A stretch of DNA of 64,000 nucleotides from Algoriphagus sp. A40 (GCF_002002735.1 NZ_MUNY01000053.1:167686-231685), one strand, 5' to 3'; positions 1-8,809 are shown, numbered from the stretch's first letter. The notes: generated by a model from the sequence alone, not told the origin. Numbers and translations are program-made.

Positions 1-3
1 AAA

Positions 4-876
4 TTAGATCGATAAATAAAAAGTCCTTATACTCAGAAAAATGATCAGGACTCCTACTGCCACCATCAGGTATTTGGGTTTAATCAACTTGCAGATGTAA
101 GCTGCAAATGGTGCTGCGACAATACCCCCCAAAATCAAACCCAACACAGGCGCAAGGCTTAATTCCTTGACAAAAAACAAGAAAGTTGATGCACTGGCCA
201 AGGAAACGAAGAATTCTACAAAATTCCCTGTGCCGATGGCATAACGGGCGATTTTCCCTTTGCTAAGCAAGGTGCTGTTTACGATGGGGCCCCAGCCGCC
301 GCCGCCCACAGCATCTGCAAATCCGCCGGAGGTCGCCAATATGGGAAGACTTCTGCTTTCCCGGTTGAATTTTACAGGATGATGGCTCTTTCGTGATTTC
401 CTTAGGATGACAACTCCCATGATAAGCAGGTATAGTGCGATGATTGGTTTGATCATGTTTCCATCCACATTAGACAGGAAAAAGGCACCAATTATGGATC
501 CAAGCACTCCTGGGATCAACAGTTTTTTGGCAAGCTTCCAGTCCACATTTCCAAGTTTCCAGTGGGAAATCCCTGATGCCAAGCTGGTGAACACTTGTGC
601 AAAATGAACCCACGCAGATGCAGATGCAGGCGGGATGCCTATACCCAAAAGAATAGAATTGCTACTCACTCCATAAGCCATTCCCAATGCCCCATCGATA
701 CTCTGTGCAATGAATCCCACCAACAAAAACCAAAGAAACATCTCCATGTCCAACTCCCAACTTTTGACGGATTCGGTCAATGTCTGAGTGATCAATAAGG
801 CAAAGATCACAGCGGAAAACGCAAAAAACATGGACCAAAATGGCTCGGTTCTAAGTCGTAGGATAAGTTTTTCCAT
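4..876 (-). CDS. TSUP family (TauE/SafE-like) sulfite/anion exporter
   Basis: Multi-pass inner-membrane protein of about 290 aa, the usual length for the TSUP (TauE/SafE, DUF81) family, whose members move sulfite, sulfonates or other organic anions. The family signature is visible near the N-terminus (GFIAQSIDGALGMAYG) and again in the second half (FADAVGGGGWGPIVNS), fitting the internal two-fold repeat. About eight hydrophobic segments follow one another. I chose the ATG at 876; a TTG at 924 would add 16 residues of poor quality. The substrate cannot be read from sequence. The gene stands alone, with a long non-coding stretch upstream. Confidence 0.88.
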   Translation of the reverse strand: MEKLILRLRTEPFWSMFFAFSAVIFALLITQTLTESVKSWELDMEMFLWFLLVGFIAQSIDGALGMAYGVSSNSILLGIGIPPASASAWVHFAQVFTSLASGISHWKLGNVDWKLAKKLLIPGVLGSIIGAFFLSNVDGNMIKPIIALYLLIMGVVILRKSRKSHHPVKFNRESRSLPILATSGGFADAVGGGGWGPIVNSTLLSKGKIARYAIGTGNFVEFFVSLASASTFLFFVKELSLAPVLGLILGGIVAAPFAAYICKLIKPKYLMVAVGVLIIFLSIRTFYLSI

Positions 877-1641
877 GAAAAGCTTCAAGGTTTGATAGGT
901 TAAGAATCTCAAAATTAATAACAAAAATTATCATTCCTATCATTTTTATAGGATTTATAGGTTTAAAAATTGAAAATCGGTGGTGGGAGAAAAGTTGAAT
1001 TGGACAAAAAAAAGCTGCAGAAAATCTACAGCTCTTAAAAAAAATTATCACCCTTTACCTTAATACTTTGAAAACATGGTAAAAATCAAATGCCTAATTT
1101 CTAATTCACCAAGAGTATTTCTAAACGGATCTCCATTAAAAAAGGATTTCTCTTTTGTCCTTTTCAACGCAATATTTTGATTGAATTAGCCCCCACTGTC
1201 GCAATCATTGAGATTCATTCTGAAGCCTTTTGAGAGATCTGCAAATCGGAAAAATTTCCTTTCAACCCAAAATAATCCGACTCCGCAAAATTCAGCCTGA
1301 TCAAGTTCACTTTTGGTAAAATTCAATGGTCACTTCTGCCAATTGAACCAGATCCAAGTCCTCCATATCTGGTTTAGACTTCTGCATCTGGCAGGCATGC
1401 TCGCCCATTAAGCCTGGGCTTCGATCATTTTTGAAGAATTTATATTGGGAAGTTTCCAATTCCCATACCAGTCAAAAAAATTGAATTTTAAAAATCTATT
1501 TATCAAAAAGCTGGGATTCTATTGAACTGAGGGGTGTTTTATATTTTCTAAAAGTTTGTATAGAAATTTGAAATTTCACTTTCGGGAAAAAATGTCCCAT
1601 TTGGGGAAAAACGTATTCCATTCGAACTTTGACCTTATTTA
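877..1641. other. Long non-coding stretch between the transporter and the sigma-54 regulator
   Basis: About 760 bases without a convincing gene. It holds a terminator-like hairpin near 1013-1033, a CCCA-TT-TGGGGAA near-palindrome around 1590-1606, and a short minus-strand reading frame (1307-1471) that has no ATG but reads like coding sequence. I see no RNA gene here. Confidence 0.5.
1006..1042. terminator. Weak hairpin with A/T runs on both sides
   Basis: AGCTG at 1013-1017 pairs with CAGCT at 1029-1033, with an A run on the left and another on the right, so it could terminate in either direction. The stem is short. It lies about 600 bases downstream of the regulator gene that ends at 1642. 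Confidence 0.35.
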
Positions 1642-3054
1642 TTAGAGATCATATTGTTTCATTTTGTTAAATAGAGTTTTTCGATCAATACCCAATTCCT
1701 GGGCTGCTTTAGTCCGGTTGTATTTGACATCTTCCAACACCTTGCGAAGGATGGTTGCCTCAGCCCCGGCTGCTGCATTTTTCAATTTGGAAAATGATTC
1801 TGCTTTGCCGACTTCGTGCTTTTGTCCCTCTTCATCTAATTCCAAAAAATTGAACTTTCTGGAATAGACCAACTCGGGAGGCAATCCGGACAATTTTACG
1901 GTAAGTCCATCGGACAAAAGAATTGCCCGCCGAATGACATTGCGCATTTCCCTGAGATTTCCAGGCCAGGAATAAGCAAGTAAAACCTGAAGGACATCCT
2001 CATCAAATCCAGTCAAATCCCTGTTCAATTCTTCATTCGAAAGTTTCAAGAAGTACTTGGCAAATTGCTCGATATCCTCTTTTCGGTCCCGCAGCGCAGG
2101 TACGGTAATGCTGAATTCGTTAAAGCGAAAATATAAATCTTCCCTGAATTTGCCTTCCTGCACTGATTTGCGAAGATCTTCATTAGAAGCCACAAGTATT
2201 CTCACATCAATGGATCGGTCCTTGGCGGCACCAATTCTTCTTAATTTTCTCTCCTGCACCAGCCTGAGCAATCCAACCTGGATTTCATAGGTCAGATTTG
2301 AAATTTCATCCAAAAAAATAGTTCCACCATCGGCAAGTTCAAATTGGCCGGGTTTATCGAATTGAGCCCCAGTAAAGGATCCTTTTTCGTGTCCCCAAAG
2401 CTCACTTCCAGCCAATTCCCTTGTCAGTGCCCCACAGTCTATCGCTATAAAAGGTTTTCCGGCCCGGTCACTTTGCTCGTGGATGATTTTGGCAATATTT
2501 TCCTTTCCGGCTCCGCTTTCTCCATAAATAATCACGCTCAGATTAGTGGGAGCCACCAATTGGATTTCTTTATACAGTTTCTGGGATTCTTTGCTGACAC
2601 CCTTAATAAAGCCGGAATTGGAACCCGAATTACTTTTGGAAGGTGCCAAATCTGTACCTCGAATAAAATTGACCGAATAGCTTTTGTCCTCTTTTTTGAG
2701 TTGTAAAGCACGCTCGATCAACAACAGGATTTCGTCTGGTATCAATGGCTTGGTTAAGTAGTCAAAAGCCCCGTTTTTAATCACTTCAACTGCAATCTTA
2801 ACATCAGCATAGCCGGTGATGATTACTACCTGGGTACTTGGGGATAATTCCTTCGCTTTTTTAAGCACATCTCTTCCGTCCATTTCCCGCAGCTTGAAAT
2901 CGCAAAAAATCAGATCAAAGCTGTTTCTTTTGACCATCTCCAGCCCATTTTTTCCAGAAATGGCCGTTTGCACTTCATGCCCTTTTTTGGTCAGGAATCG
3001 GTCTAAAAGCTGGCAAATATCCAGACTGTCATCAATTACCAAAATTTTTGCCAT
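1642..3054 (-). CDS. Sigma-54-dependent response regulator, NtrC family
   Basis: A 470-aa three-domain transcription activator. Residues 1-120 are a receiver with the phospho-acceptor Asp at about 52 (LIFCDFKL) and a conserved Lys (YLTKP). Residues about 150-385 are the AAA+ domain, with Walker A GESGAGKE, a GSFTGA loop that contacts sigma-54 (the usual form is GAFTGA), and Walker B GGTIFLDE. The C-terminus ends in a Fis-type helix-turn-helix (NRTKAAQELGIDRKTLFNKM). It starts inside the end of the preceding receiver gene (23-base overlap), so the two are probably translated together. The histidine kinase at 4350 is a plausible partner. I found no clear -24/-12 promoter nearby. Confidence 0.93.
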   Translation of the reverse strand: MAKILVIDDSLDICQLLDRFLTKKGHEVQTAISGKNGLEMVKRNSFDLIFCDFKLREMDGRDVLKKAKELSPSTQVVIITGYADVKIAVEVIKNGAFDYLTKPLIPDEILLLIERALQLKKEDKSYSVNFIRGTDLAPSKSNSGSNSGFIKGVSKESQKLYKEIQLVAPTNLSVIIYGESGAGKENIAKIIHEQSDRAGKPFIAIDCGALTRELAGSELWGHEKGSFTGAQFDKPGQFELADGGTIFLDEISNLTYEIQVGLLRLVQERKLRRIGAAKDRSIDVRILVASNEDLRKSVQEGKFREDLYFRFNEFSITVPALRDRKEDIEQFAKYFLKLSNEELNRDLTGFDEDVLQVLLAYSWPGNLREMRNVIRRAILLSDGLTVKLSGLPPELVYSRKFNFLELDEEGQKHEVGKAESFSKLKNAAAGAEATILRKVLEDVKYNRTKAAQELGIDRKTLFNKMKQYDL

Positions 3055-3439
3055 TGTCTTTTTTTTGTTTGGTTATACTTGAAAATCGGGATTCTATCAC
3101 CTGATTCAGCCTGGACAGACTAAATGGCTTACTCAGAAAATCCAAAGCACCGGAACCGAAGGCGTTTTTTCTTTCTTCCAAATCATCAAATGCACTCATT
3201 ATGATGACCTTGCAGGTTTCAATCAAAGGCTGAAGTCTCCGCAATTCCTTAAGCCCATTTCCATCCGGAAGATTGATATCCAAAAAAATCAAGTCAGGAG
3301 TTTCAGTTTCCAATACTTTTCTTTCCTCTCCTATCGACCCCGCCAAATGAACTTTAAATCCTTTTTTTCCTAAGTAGCGAAAGAACATATTTCTAATTTC
3401 ATCTTCATCATCTACTACCAGGATCACATGCTTTTTCAT
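3032..3439 (-). CDS. Single-domain response regulator (receiver only)
   Basis: A receiver domain of 135 aa and nothing else: acidic pocket VVDDEDE, phospho-acceptor in LIFLDINLP, Thr/Ser region IIMSAFD and Lys in FLSKPFS. With no output domain it would act as a phosphate relay or by protein contact. I chose the ATG at 3439, directly before the conserved KKHVILVVDDE start; the open frame runs further upstream without homology. Its 3' end overlaps the sigma-54 regulator by 23 bases, so the two are co-expressed and may share a kinase. Confidence 0.88.
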   Translation of the reverse strand: MKKHVILVVDDEDEIRNMFFRYLGKKGFKVHLAGSIGEERKVLETETPDLIFLDINLPDGNGLKELRRLQPLIETCKVIIMSAFDDLEERKNAFGSGALDFLSKPFSLSRLNQVIESRFSSITKQKKDNGKNFGN

Positions 3440-3678
3440 GGTTGAAATTTCAAGATCTGCTGATCCTGAGATCAACACTTTCTGTGTCTGAATATGCTCC
3501 CAGCTTGAGAACATAATTTCTATGAAAAAGGTGTAATCATAGACTACACCTTCTATTATTTGTTAATTCCTAAATTCATTATTTAATATTGAATATTGTA
3601 ACTAACCAAAAATCTGCCTTCAGTCAACCGCAAAACATTAAAAATGATATTTCTATTTTTTAATTTGAAAAATAACAA

Positions 3679-3864
3679 TCAAAGATTATCGATTTCTTTC
3701 AAAATTTCCTCCTTGGCATTTCTAATTTGTGGCTTTTCAGTAGTATCATGATCAGGTTTATTTCCATTTGCCGTGGATTCTTTTTTAATAAATAAACGGG
3801 CAATTGATTTCCCTGATTTTAGAACTAATAACCTCAACCAACCACTTTTGTGCTTCTTTTTCAT
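3679..3864 (-). CDS. Small basic hypothetical protein
   Basis: A 61-aa frame with an ATG, Lys/Arg-rich at the N-terminus (MKKKHKSGWLRLLVLKSGK) with a short amphipathic segment, then a charged tail ending in EEILKEIDNL. I do not recognise a family. It lies between the receiver gene and the lmo0937-type gene on the same strand, so it could belong to a small stress-type transcription unit. It may not be expressed. Confidence 0.45.
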   Translation of the reverse strand: MKKKHKSGWLRLLVLKSGKSIARLFIKKESTANGNKPDHDTTEKPQIRNAKEEILKEIDNL

Positions 3865-3911
3865 AGTCTTTGGAAGTAAATTATTGATACTGAAATTTCA
3901 TTTCGAGAAAG

Positions 3912-4064
3912 TCAAAGGGACCGTCCGCCGATGACTTTAAACAAAACAGCAATAATGGCAATGACAAGAAGGACATGGATAATTCCGGTAGCACTGTAGG
4001 CAAATACTCCGATCAGCCATCCAATGACCAATATTACAGCGACAATATACAAGAGTGAGTTCAT
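3912..4064 (-). CDS. lmo0937-family mini membrane protein
   Basis: A 50-aa protein: MNSLLYIVAVILVIGWLIGV, then FAYSATGIIHVLLVIAIIAV and a short tail LFKVIGGRSL. Two hydrophobic helices joined by a Tyr-Ser-Ala-Thr-Gly turn match the lmo0937 family (DUF5670), which in Bacteroidota is often found among envelope-stress genes. The ATG is at 4064 and the TGA at 3912-3914. The function is unknown. It is divergent from the histidine kinase at 4350, with a strong palindrome between them. Confidence 0.85.
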   Translation of the reverse strand: MNSLLYIVAVILVIGWLIGVFAYSATGIIHVLLVIAIIAVLFKVIGGRSL

Positions 4065-4228
4065 TTGTTTGGAGTTTAGATGTTAGGGTTTATTTATTAT
4101 CCAAAGTCCAATGTTTATGCCCTATTTAAATACATTCATTAAAACAGCCCTTTCCACCCAATTGAGCTTGTTTTTAGAATCATTTCGGATATATGAAATC
4201 ATTATGTTGGAAAAATTGTGGATTATAT

Positions 4229-4247
4229 TCCCCAACCTGGGGAAATT
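4229..4247. promoter_or_regulatory. Palindrome TTCCCCA-ACC-TGGGGAA, possible operator
   Basis: A perfect 7-bp inverted repeat with a 3-base centre, lying between the divergent mini-membrane gene (start 4064) and the histidine kinase (start 4350). A related CCCA-N3-TGGGGAA sits 18 bases before the gene at 7600, and a looser one at 1590-1606. This looks like a regulator binding site; its owner is unknown. Confidence 0.4.
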
Positions 4248-4349
4248 GTAAATCCGGTATATTAAGCCGACCTTACATACCCTCACCTGTTTATATTTTT
4301 TGCAGCATCAAAAACTGATCAATTATCGGGGTACTTCAATTTCAATCAA

Positions 4350-5834
4350 ATGCCTAAAAGCAAAGTTTACCAAGAAACAATGTTAGAAAAAGAAACCATA
4401 CGGATCCTGTATGTTGATGAGGACCAGGAAGAGCAGACCCTGATTGCTTCTATTCTAAAAACCGCAAAAAAGAACAAGTATGTGGTCGAAAGCGCAAAAT
4501 CGATAGAAGAAGCGCTTGAAAAGTTAAAAGACACCTACACGGTATTCTTGGTTGGCTATAAGCCTGGCAAAGAAGAGCAGCTCAATTTGATCAAGGAAAT
4601 AAAGGCCCTGAAAAAATACGCTCCATTGATCATGCTCTCAGGGATCAATTCTGATAATATCGATGAGCAAGCCCTCAGTTTAGGAGTTACGGATTATTTG
4701 GTCAAAGGGCAATTTGACGGAAGCACTCTTGAAAGGAAACTCCAGTTTGCCATTCGGGATGCCCGATTGATGGAATCCCTGGAGAAAACCGGCAGAAAGT
4801 TTCAATCCATATTTGAGCGGGCAGCTGATCCATTTATCCTGATGGATGAAAAAAGTAAAGTCATGGAAGTCAATCCCATGTTTGTTTCAAAGTTCGGATT
4901 TAACCCACATGATGCAAAACCGGGGCAAGAGTATCATTTCCACAATATGCTTTTGGAGGCTGGTGCCAAGAATAAACTCATTCAAAACTTGGATACCATG
5001 TTGGAATCATTCGATCTGGAGGCCAGTATGATTACAACAGAAGGCAATACGATCAATACTTTGGTGAGTATTGTCAAGCAGGAAGAAAAGCAGTACCAGG
5101 TTTTGATCAAAGATCTCAGTTCAATTAAAGCCAGAGAAGAGGAGGAACTGAACCAGAAAAAATTCACTTCCACCGGCAGGATGGCCCGGATTCTGGCACA
5201 CGAAGTAAAAAATCCTCTTACCACTATCGTGCTCTCCGCGGATCAGATGAGGCTGGAACTTCCCAAAGAGGTTATGCTTGAAAGCGGCGATTTGATCGAA
5301 GTGATTCTCAGGAATTGCGACCGGATCAATCACTTGGTTTCCCAACTTCTGGACAGCACCCGATTTATCGAATTGAACATTAAAAAACACTCACTGGCAA
5401 CTCTTTTGGAAGAGGCTTTAGCCCAGGTGATTGATCGGATAGATTTACAGGGGATTAAGGTCTTGAAACACTTTCAGCCAGAAATGACTGACCTGAATTT
5501 GGACGGTGAAAAAATAAAAATCGCTTTGATAAATCTTATTGTCAATGCGATTGAAGCAATGGAAGTGAACAAAGGAGAGCTTGTACTTAAGACTTTTCAG
5601 CGTGGCAACCAATTCAGAATCGAGATCTGTGACAATGGCTCGGGCATCCCAAAAGAGAACCTGGAACGGATCTTTGAACCGTTTTTCACAAACAAAACCA
5701 AAGGTTCGGGATTGGGTCTTACCAATACCCAAAACATCATCTTTAGCCACGGAGGATCTATTCGTGCAAAATCTGAAGTAGGAAAAGGAACTTGTTTTCT
5801 GATCAATTTAAGCGGGCCTGAATCTGAAGTTTAG
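4350..5834 (+). CDS. Sensor histidine kinase with N-terminal pseudo-receiver and PAS domain
   Basis: A 494-aa soluble kinase with no membrane segment. Residues about 15-135 fold like a receiver (ILYVDEDQEEQ, YLVKGQFDG), but the strand that should end in the phospho-acceptor Asp reads VFLVGYKPG, so Gly replaces Asp. A PAS-like segment follows (about 150-255; FERAADPFILMDEKSKVMEVNPMF). HisKA is next, with the H-box HEVKNPL, then HATPase with N-box LINLIVNAIEAM, G1 CDNGSGIP and G2 GSGLGLTNTQNI. It probably feeds the sigma-54 regulator at 1642. An alternative ATG lies at 4380, before the conserved start. Confidence 0.9.
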   Translation: MPKSKVYQETMLEKETIRILYVDEDQEEQTLIASILKTAKKNKYVVESAKSIEEALEKLKDTYTVFLVGYKPGKEEQLNLIKEIKALKKYAPLIMLSGINSDNIDEQALSLGVTDYLVKGQFDGSTLERKLQFAIRDARLMESLEKTGRKFQSIFERAADPFILMDEKSKVMEVNPMFVSKFGFNPHDAKPGQEYHFHNMLLEAGAKNKLIQNLDTMLESFDLEASMITTEGNTINTLVSIVKQEEKQYQVLIKDLSSIKAREEEELNQKKFTSTGRMARILAHEVKNPLTTIVLSADQMRLELPKEVMLESGDLIEVILRNCDRINHLVSQLLDSTRFIELNIKKHSLATLLEEALAQVIDRIDLQGIKVLKHFQPEMTDLNLDGEKIKIALINLIVNAIEAMEVNKGELVLKTFQRGNQFRIEICDNGSGIPKENLERIFEPFFTNKTKGSGLGLTNTQNIIFSHGGSIRAKSEVGKGTCFLINLSGPESEV

Positions 5835-5835
5835 G

Positions 5836-6987
5836 TCAAAGAATTTCCGAAAGTTTCTTGATTCGTTCCAATCCTTCCAGGAGTTCCGAGTCATTTTTGG
5901 CAAAGCAAAACCGGATAATCTTATCATCCCGCCTGTCGGAATAAAAGACTGAAATGGGGATGCAAGCGACTTTGAGTTTTCGGGTCATCCGCTCGGCAAG
6001 TTCCCTGTCTCCGATTTGGGACAAATGTCCATAAGAGGCCAATTGGAAAAAACTTCCATTACTTGGAATGAACTTCAGCGCTGTCTCCGCCAGTCCTTTT
6101 GCAAAAAGGTCCCGCTTTTTCTGGTAAAAATTCGGAATGGAAAGGTATCGTTCTGGGACCTCCAGATACTCAGCCAAGGCATATTGAATGGGTGTCACTG
6201 TGGTGAACGTGAGGTATTGGTGAATTTTCCTAAACTCAAGTGTTAAATTCGGTGGAGCTAGGCAATAGCCTATTTTCCAGCCAGTAACATGGAATGTTTT
6301 TCCAAATGAGCCACAAACGAATGTCTTTTCTCTTAATTCAGAATGTGCACCGATCGAATGATGCTTTTTGCCATCGAAAGTAATATGCTCATACACTTCA
6401 TCACTGACTACAAAAATATCCCTGTCCCGAATCAACTCAGCAAGTCGATCCACATCGTCTTTTGACCATACATAGCCACTTGGGTTGTGGGGTGAATTGA
6501 CCATGATCATCCTCGTCTTGAGTGTAATGGCAGCTTTTACCTTTTCCCAATCCACTGAAAAATCTCCGGAATTCAAAGCCACATAGATCGGAACCCCGCC
6601 ATTTAGGGTGATTGCAGGTTCGTAGCTGTCATAGGCAGGTTCCAGAACTATGACCTCGTCTCCCAATCGGATCACTGCCGAAACAGCAGCATAAATCGCC
6701 TCCGTCGCACCGGAAACGATAGTCACTTCTGTCTCATAATCCGGGAAATAACCTTGGGTCAACTGAGTCTTTTCGGCAAGTTTTTGCCTTAGACCGACTA
6801 TTCCGGCCATTGGCGGATATTGATTGTACCCTTCCTTGATGTATTTGGACGCCATCTCCAATAAGACCGGGTCCGCACCAAATCCCGGAAATCCCTGGGA
6901 AAGATTGATGGCACCTTCCTCGGTGGCCATCCGCGACATAACTGTAAAAATGGTCGTTCCGATATGGGGAAGTTTGGATGAAAGCAT
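5836..6987 (-). CDS. PLP-dependent aminotransferase, YbdL/methionine aminotransferase type
   Basis: A 383-aa fold-type I (class I/II) aminotransferase. Visible hallmarks: substrate-pocket LSQGFPGFGADP near residue 30, SGATEAI near 92, NSPHNPSG near 164-171, SDEVYEH near 195, and the Schiff-base Lys at about 230 in GSFGKTFHVTGWKIGY. That last motif closely resembles the E. coli YbdL group, which transaminates methionine and aromatic amino acids including kynurenine. It converges on the kinase gene, with 1 base between the two stops. The physiological substrate is inferred. Confidence 0.88.
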   Translation of the reverse strand: MLSSKLPHIGTTIFTVMSRMATEEGAINLSQGFPGFGADPVLLEMASKYIKEGYNQYPPMAGIVGLRQKLAEKTQLTQGYFPDYETEVTIVSGATEAIYAAVSAVIRLGDEVIVLEPAYDSYEPAITLNGGVPIYVALNSGDFSVDWEKVKAAITLKTRMIMVNSPHNPSGYVWSKDDVDRLAELIRDRDIFVVSDEVYEHITFDGKKHHSIGAHSELREKTFVCGSFGKTFHVTGWKIGYCLAPPNLTLEFRKIHQYLTFTTVTPIQYALAEYLEVPERYLSIPNFYQKKRDLFAKGLAETALKFIPSNGSFFQLASYGHLSQIGDRELAERMTRKLKVACIPISVFYSDRRDDKIIRFCFAKNDSELLEGLERIKKLSEIL

Positions 6988-7049
6988 GGAATGGAAAATG
7001 AAAAGAGAATTTCCTGCAAGAAAAGGATTTTTTGAAATCCTGTGAAATG

Positions 7050-7080
7050 AAAAAGCCGCAGGGGCTACCTGCGGCTTTCA
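7050..7080 (-). terminator. Rho-independent terminator after the YtxH-like gene
   Basis: An 11-bp stem, AAAGCCGCAGG paired with CCTGCGGCTTT around 7052-7078, followed on the minus strand by a T run. It lies just past the stop at 7099 and before the aminotransferase start. Confidence 0.75.
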
Positions 7081-7098
7081 ACCTGGATAATTACCCGG

Positions 7099-7341
7099 TC
7101 AATTTACCTGATCCGTAATGGATTTGGTAAGAGCTTTCCCTCGCTCTACTCTTTCTAGTCCTGCCTGCTTGATTTTTTGACCGATTTCCTCACCGGTTTT
7201 TTGCAGTTCTGCCAAAAGCTTCGACAATTTTTCTTTTTGTGGTCCGAGTTTTTCTCTGTTTTGATAGATTACAGCTCCTGCTGCTATTCCAGCGGCCAGG
7301 CCTCCCAGCCAGATCGCCCATGATTTTTTTGAATTGCTCAT
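7099..7341 (-). CDS. YtxH-like small membrane protein
   Basis: An 80-aa protein with one N-terminal helix (WLGGLAAGIAAGAVIYQ) and a charged, amphipathic coiled-coil tail (KEKLSKLLAELQKTGEEIGQKIKQAG). This layout matches the YtxH (general stress, gas-vesicle-like) family: a single membrane anchor plus a cytosolic helix. The ATG is at 7341. A strong terminator follows, so it is transcribed alone or ends its unit. The function is unknown; a stress role is only a family tendency. Confidence 0.7.
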   Translation of the reverse strand: MSNSKKSWAIWLGGLAAGIAAGAVIYQNREKLGPQKEKLSKLLAELQKTGEEIGQKIKQAGLERVERGKALTKSITDQVN

Positions 7342-7599
7342 AGTGGTTCAGTATGTTTTTTTAGAATATATAAAATTAGTCTCACCGGCTAAGCCGTACC
7401 ATCAAGGTGAAATTCCTTGAATCTACTTGCATAAAAGAAATTAGTTTGCCAAAATTTAGATTCTTCAATTTAAAAATAAAAATCTGGCTTTTCTCCCTCA
7501 TTTTCAGCGTTTTTTATAGAAATACTGAATCAAAGTTTTAAAATAAACGCAGAAGTTCCCTTTCCGGTTTTTGGGAGATTTTACCCAACTTGGGGAACT

Positions 7600-8115
7600 A
7601 TGGAAACGCTTTGCTTTAAGTCCAAATTGGGAGTTTTTGAATACAATCACTGGAGCTATCACATTCCTTTGACGGAGGATATCGCCTCTCAAATGATGGA
7701 TAAAAATCACCGAAGAGTCTTGGTTTGGATTAGAGACCAGGGGCCTTTTCATATGGCCCTGATGAAATCGAAAAACTATTGGTACTTGATTCTCAATCAG
7801 GAAATGGTCAACAGGCTGGAATTGGATCATCAAAAGACTTTCGATGTTCGGATGGCAAGGGATCACAGTGAGTTTGGGCATGAGGTGCCCGAAGAATTTC
7901 AGGTACTCCTGGATCAGGACGAAGAGGGAAATGGTTACTTCCGCAGCCTAACTCTTGGCAAACAGCGTAGCTTGATCTACCTGGTCACCAAGGTTAAAAA
8001 CTCCGAATCCAGAATGAAAAAATCTCTGGCCATTCTTCATCACCTCAAATCTGCCAAGGGAAAGCTGGACTTCAAGCAACTGAACGAATGGATCAAACAT
8101 TACAATAACCTGTGA
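7600..8115 (+). CDS. DUF1905/YdeI (OmpD-associated) family protein
   Basis: A 171-aa soluble protein. The N-terminal half resembles a DUF1905 beta-barrel (VLVWIRDQGPFHMALMKSKNYWYLILNQ) and the C-terminal half carries the YdeI signature (SLTLGKQRSLIYLVTKVKNSESRMKKS), also called bacteriocin-protection or OmpD-associated. Such proteins occur across Bacteroidota without a firm biochemical role. The ATG at 7600 is only 4 bases after a CCCA-N3-TGGGGAA palindrome, so that element may sit in the leader. Confidence 0.75.
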   Translation: METLCFKSKLGVFEYNHWSYHIPLTEDIASQMMDKNHRRVLVWIRDQGPFHMALMKSKNYWYLILNQEMVNRLELDHQKTFDVRMARDHSEFGHEVPEEFQVLLDQDEEGNGYFRSLTLGKQRSLIYLVTKVKNSESRMKKSLAILHHLKSAKGKLDFKQLNEWIKHYNNL

Positions 8116-8350
8116 TTTTTTGATTAACCGCATTGCTGCCAATTTTTGGCTGTGGAAGATTTTTTAAATCCAAAAGTTTTCCCGAAGATCAAAATCTCAT
8201 ATGTTGTAGATCCTCTTTGAGATCAACCGCCACCCAAAAATTCAAATGAACCCCAATTGCAACCAAACTAATAATCCTGACACCCAATTTGAAACTATGC
8301 GGGTAGCATCTAAGTATATAATTTCGTCCCCTAAACAAACCAAAATAACC

Positions 8351-8644
8351 ATGAAAAGAATCTATTCACTTCTAATCCTGATCGGTATGCTTTCATTTGC
8401 ATTTGCCTGTAATACTGAAGGAGATGAGGATCCACTTGATGTTTTTCGGGAGATCGCTTACAACGCATTGAGTTCAGATGTCAAAGCAACCGTGATCGGG
8501 GATTGGAAAGATGCGGAAGTCAGTGCTTGGGTGGATGGGTATTATCTGGTAACCTTCCAAACGAACGATTTGGTATTGGGTCCAGTTCAAGTGGTTGTTG
8601 ATCCTGTGACAGGAAGATGGGTGGAAATTCTCCCGAGATTCTAA
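8351..8644 (+). CDS. Small secreted lipoprotein
   Basis: A 97-aa protein with a signal peptide (MKRIYSLLILIGMLSFAFAC), where the Cys is a likely lipidation site followed by an acidic linker (NTEGDEDP). The mature part (about 75 aa) has alternating polar and hydrophobic strands (AEVSAWVDGYYLVTFQTNDL, GPVQVVVDPVTGRWVEI) and could be a small PepSY-like or lipocalin-like sandwich. I chose the internal ATG at 8351 because it begins the signal peptide; the frame extends 35 codons upstream without sense. No partner gene is evident. Confidence 0.65.
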   Translation: MKRIYSLLILIGMLSFAFACNTEGDEDPLDVFREIAYNALSSDVKATVIGDWKDAEVSAWVDGYYLVTFQTNDLVLGPVQVVVDPVTGRWVEILPRF

Positions 8645-8650
8645 AAAGTA

Positions 8651-8682
8651 AAGAGGACCAAAATTTGGTCCTCGCTTTATTT
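8651..8682. terminator. Bidirectional terminator
   Basis: Palindrome GAGGACCA-AAATT-TGGTCCTC at 8653-8673, with a T-rich run after it on the plus strand and A/T-rich sequence on the other. It sits between the convergent lipoprotein and THX genes and would serve both. Confidence 0.75.
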
Positions 8683-8683
8683 T

Positions 8684-8809
8684 TCAGGCTTTTTCCAGTT
8701 TCAACTTCAGTTTTCTTGCCAACTTATTCTGTTTTCTTCTTGGTCGGTTGGCTCCAAAAGTTCCTCTGTGGACTTTGCCTTTTCTTGACTTAATGTCTCC
8801 TTTTCCCAT
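8684..8809 (-). CDS. 30S ribosomal protein THX
   Basis: A 41-aa, extremely basic protein: MGKGDIKSRKGKVHRGTFGA, then NRPRRKQNKLARKLKLKLEK and a final Ala. The MGKGDxKSRKGKxxRGTxG start is the hallmark of THX (Thx/S31), a small peptide that fills the head of the 30S subunit. The ATG is at 8807-8809 and the TGA at 8684-8686. The gene is isolated and convergent with the lipoprotein gene, sharing its terminator. Confidence 0.92.
   Translation of the reverse strand: MGKGDIKSRKGKVHRGTFGANRPRRKQNKLARKLKLKLEKA

Noticed and set aside
3440..4349. Sigma-54 (-24/-12) promoter near the regulator genes
   Set aside because: I looked for TGGCAC-N5-TTGC forms upstream of the starts at 3864, 4064 and 4350 and saw none.
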